The notes under the pieces: generated by a model | What the model was told of the DNA's origin: nothing | Database searches by the model: none | What the model saw: the letters and a program-made list of their open reading frames with translations, nothing else | Assembly: GCA_020028195.1 (NCBI GenBank) | Contig: JAHWYE010000092.1 | Location: 1-6,848 of the forward strand | Source: Nitrospirota bacterium | GTDB taxonomy: Bacteria; Nitrospirota; Nitrospiria; Nitrospirales; Nitrospiraceae | DNA: 6,848 nucleotides | Direction of reading: 5' to 3' | In this document: piece by piece, positions 6,445 to 6,848 of the stretch | Layout: the number at the start of each line of letters is the position of its first letter | Numbering within the stretch: the first letter of the stretch is position 1 | Translations under genes and position numbers: made by a program

Positions 6445-6533
6445 AGAATGGTTAATGGCTTATGGTTGATGGTTGATGACGATCGAGAGCCTCAGAAATC
6501 ATCGGCCATTCGCCATCGGCCATCAGCCATTCT
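6445..6533. repeat. Long hairpin B made of 7-base repeats
   Basis: The arms 6445-6479 and 6499-6533 are each 35 bases and pair along their whole length. Nine positions are not Watson-Crick; six of them are G/T when read on the plus strand. The loop is 19 bases. Both arms are built from 7-base units (ATGGTTA, ATGGCTT, ATGGTTG against GCCATCG, GCCATTC, GCCATCA). In size and style it recalls the short tandemly repeated 7-base repeats of cyanobacteria, with the difference that here the repeats face each other as a hairpin. Confidence 0.65.
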
Positions 6534-6535
6534 TT

Positions 6536-6848
6536 CTAGATGTGTTTGAGCGCAATGCGTTCCAGGATGTTCGCCACGTCCTCGCAGCGATCCGTCCCTT
6601 CCTCGAAATTTTCGTAGATCTCCTTCCACTTGATCACGGCGATCGGGTCCTGTTGATGCTCAAACAGGTCGGAGACCGCGTCCCTTGTCACGCGGTCCGC
6701 TTCGTTTTCCAGACTATTGACCCGCACGCCATGTTCGCTCAGGTTTGCATGGGGCTCCCCCAGTTGATCGATGCCGGCCCCCACCGCGACCGCCGCCTCA
6801 AACAGAATATTGGCCAGCTTGATTGCGGTCTCAGTCGGTTTGTCCACC
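6536..6848 (-). CDS. DUF47/PhoU-like Pit accessory protein, C-terminal half (runs off the right edge)
   Basis: The visible 104 codons are mostly charged and helical, ending GTDRCEDVANILERIALKHI. The stretches LENEADRVTRDAVSDLF and KWKEIYENFEEGTDRCEDVAN are typical of the DUF47 family (also called Pit accessory protein), distant relatives of PhoU with helical-bundle folds. ExxxD-type motifs that could hold metal are visible (ENEAD and EEGTD). Family members are usually a little over 200 residues, so roughly the first half is missing. The GTG at 6845-6847 is in frame but is probably an internal valine, not the start. The gene sits upstream of pit on the same strand; such pairs are usually cotranscribed, and the protein is thought to modulate the transporter. 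The exact biochemical role is not settled. Confidence 0.88.
   Translation of the reverse strand, partial: VDKPTETAIKLANILFEAAVAVGAGIDQLGEPHANLSEHGVRVNSLENEADRVTRDAVSDLFEHQQDPIAVIKWKEIYENFEEGTDRCEDVANILERIALKHI

Larger units (their letters stand above)
6414..6535 (-). repeat. Tandem duplication, copy B, with expanded 7-base units
   Basis: This is the diverged second copy of the segment at the pit start, placed in the DUF47-pit gap. After the gap-free match to copy A it carries extra 7-base units: the right side reads GCCATTC, GCCATCG, GCCATCA and GCCATTC in succession (6506-6532), where copy A has only two units before its T-run. This indicates gain or loss of whole 7-base units. It ends against the stop codon of the DUF47 gene. 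Confidence 0.7.

Noticed and set aside
6339..6533. Repeats resembling a CRISPR array
   Set aside because: The units are only 7 bases, contiguous, and arranged as facing arms of hairpins; there are no spacers of constant length and no cas genes.

Overview
The window looks like chromosomal DNA from a GC-rich free-living bacterium. It carries housekeeping genes (smc, ispH) next to a phosphate-type regulation and transport cluster. Two things suggest a Nitrospira-like member of the Nitrospirota, but only tentatively: the look of the large intergenic hairpin repeats, whose core reads ACTGCGCGCGTCCA, and the 7-base ATGGCTT-type repeats. I recall similar sequences from that group but could not run a search. 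No RNA genes, CRISPR arrays, transposase genes or phage genes were seen.

Layout. Bases 1-1158 (minus) are the N-terminal third of the chromosome-condensation ATPase SMC, cut by the window edge, with its own plausible promoter. Bases 1340-2293 (minus) are a complete ispH, the last enzyme of the MEP isoprenoid pathway. Bases 2294-2817 are a 524-base divergent gap. It holds the likely ispH promoter, which is flanked by an 8-base inverted repeat, two related ~93-base hairpin repeats, and a -35/-10 pair immediately before the next gene. Bases 2818-3528 and 3525-5366 (plus) are a translationally coupled two-component pair: a PhoB/OmpR-type response regulator and a PhoR-type membrane sensor kinase. 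Bases 5339-6334 (minus) encode a Pit-family inorganic phosphate transporter that converges on the kinase gene and overlaps its 3' end by 28 bases. Bases 6335-6535 hold a roughly 100-base tandem duplication built around 7-base repeats and hairpins; it includes a second copy of the first nine pit codons. Bases 6536-6848 (minus) are the C-terminal half of a PhoU-like DUF47 protein, the usual partner of Pit, cut by the right edge.

How the genes work together. The PhoB/PhoR-like pair probably senses an envelope or phosphate signal and controls genes such as those for phosphate uptake. DUF47 and Pit probably form one transcription unit (DUF47 first) for low-affinity phosphate uptake. The phosphate assignment of the two-component pair rests on architecture and neighbourhood only; no pstSCAB, phoU or convincing Pho box is visible. 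No complete novel system was found. The parts most worth a second look are non-coding: the paired hairpin repeats whose stems change in a compensatory way, the duplicated pit start region, and the apparently leaderless regulator gene.
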